NCBI GenBank assembly: GCA_018883665.1
Contig: JAHLFU010000036.1
Span: forward strand, 1-5,708
Source: Paraprevotella stercoravium
Lineage (GTDB): Bacteria; Bacteroidota; Bacteroidia; Bacteroidales; Bacteroidaceae
Reading direction: 5' to 3'
DNA: 5,708 nucleotides
The notes beneath the pieces are model-generated. The model was not told the origin of the DNA. It did not search any database and saw nothing but the letters and a program-made list of their open reading frames with translations. Both the position numbers and the translations under genes were made by a program. Positions 5,478 through 5,708 of the stretch are shown here, in pieces; position 1 is the first letter of the stretch, and every line of letters starts with the position of its first letter.

Positions 5478-5708
5478 TTATTTTTTCTTCAATTCCTCGG
5501 TCGGAACCATCCGGTAGAGCTTGTCGCTGGGACGGATGCGGCCCGGCACCTTGAAGGATACGTGTACGCCTTTGGGTACTACATCTACCGGCTTCAGGTC
5601 GACACGGGCTTCTTCAAGAGTAACGAACATCGCGCCCGTAGTAGGTCCGGTTATCAGGAGCTTGTCGCCTACCTTGATTTCGGAGGCTTCTATCAGGAAC
5701 TCCGCCAC
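5478..5708 (-). CDS. U32-family peptidase, C-terminal fragment (5' end outside window)
   Basis: The last 76 codons of a gene that enters from the right edge. The visible segment, EFLIEASEIKVGDKLLITGP, then VTLEEARVDLKPVDVVPKGV and VSFKVPGRIRPSDKLYR, ending in ELKKK, matches the small C-terminal beta domain of Bacteroidetes U32 (collagenase-like, YegQ/TrhP-related) peptidases. Relatives of that group act in tRNA hydroxylation in E. coli; whether this one does is unknown. The first in-window codon, GTG, is almost certainly an internal valine rather than a start. GC is high (71 of 120 bases at 5521-5640), unlike the RHS genes, which suggests resident core-genome sequence next to an acquired block. 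It is convergent with the repressor gene. The catalytic part is not visible, so the family call rests on the C-terminal domain alone. Confidence 0.72.
   Translation of the reverse strand: MAEFLIEASEIKVGDKLLITGPTTGAMFVTLEEARVDLKPVDVVPKGVHVSFKVPGRIRPSDKLYRMVPTEELKKK

Overview
The window looks like a chromosomal accessory region of a Bacteroidales gut bacterium (Bacteroides, Parabacteroides or a relative; genus not resolved). The grounds are a two-gene Bacteroidetes-type RHS locus, a 'smalltalk' micro-peptide gene, a promoter matching the Bacteroidetes -33/-7 consensus (TTG, 19 bp, TAnnTTTG), mostly SD-less A/T-rich start regions, and a U32-peptidase C-terminus of the Bacteroidetes type.

Layout, right to left along the minus strand. 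At 5478-5708 is the 3' end of a U32-family peptidase gene (GC-rich, probably core genome). At 5281-5437 is a 157-bp MITE-like inverted-repeat element, and 5137-5280 holds two dyad structures; I see no convincing gene in 5137-5477. The only complete plus-strand gene (4375-5136) encodes a CI/LexA-like repressor: an N-terminal helix-turn-helix plus an S24 self-cleaving domain, with Ser158/Lys206 as the likely dyad and Cys119-Gly120 as the likely scissile bond. Divergent from it is a 32-residue smalltalk gene (4058-4156, minus), followed on the same strand by a 1018-residue secreted RHS protein (882-3938) and, 11 bp later, a second secreted RHS protein with a DUF6443-type N-terminus (1-870), which runs off the left edge.

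The 218-bp divergent region is the most informative non-coding part. It carries a consensus Bacteroidetes promoter toward smalltalk, with a copy of the 12-mer ATACTAACTATT inside it. An inverted copy of the 12-mer lies 27 bp away, where a weaker candidate promoter for the repressor falls. In all, seven CTAAC/GTTAG cores lie within 166 bp. This is the architecture of a repressor-controlled divergent switch.

Working model (inference): the S24 repressor holds down its own gene and the smalltalk-RHS1-RHS2 unit. Self-cleavage under DNA damage or another stress would release expression of a small membrane peptide and two exported RHS proteins. The low GC of the RHS genes (about 35-37% in sampled lines), against about 59% in the adjacent U32 fragment, suggests the RHS part was acquired. 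The polymorphic C-terminus of the second RHS protein, where a toxin would be expected, lies outside the window.
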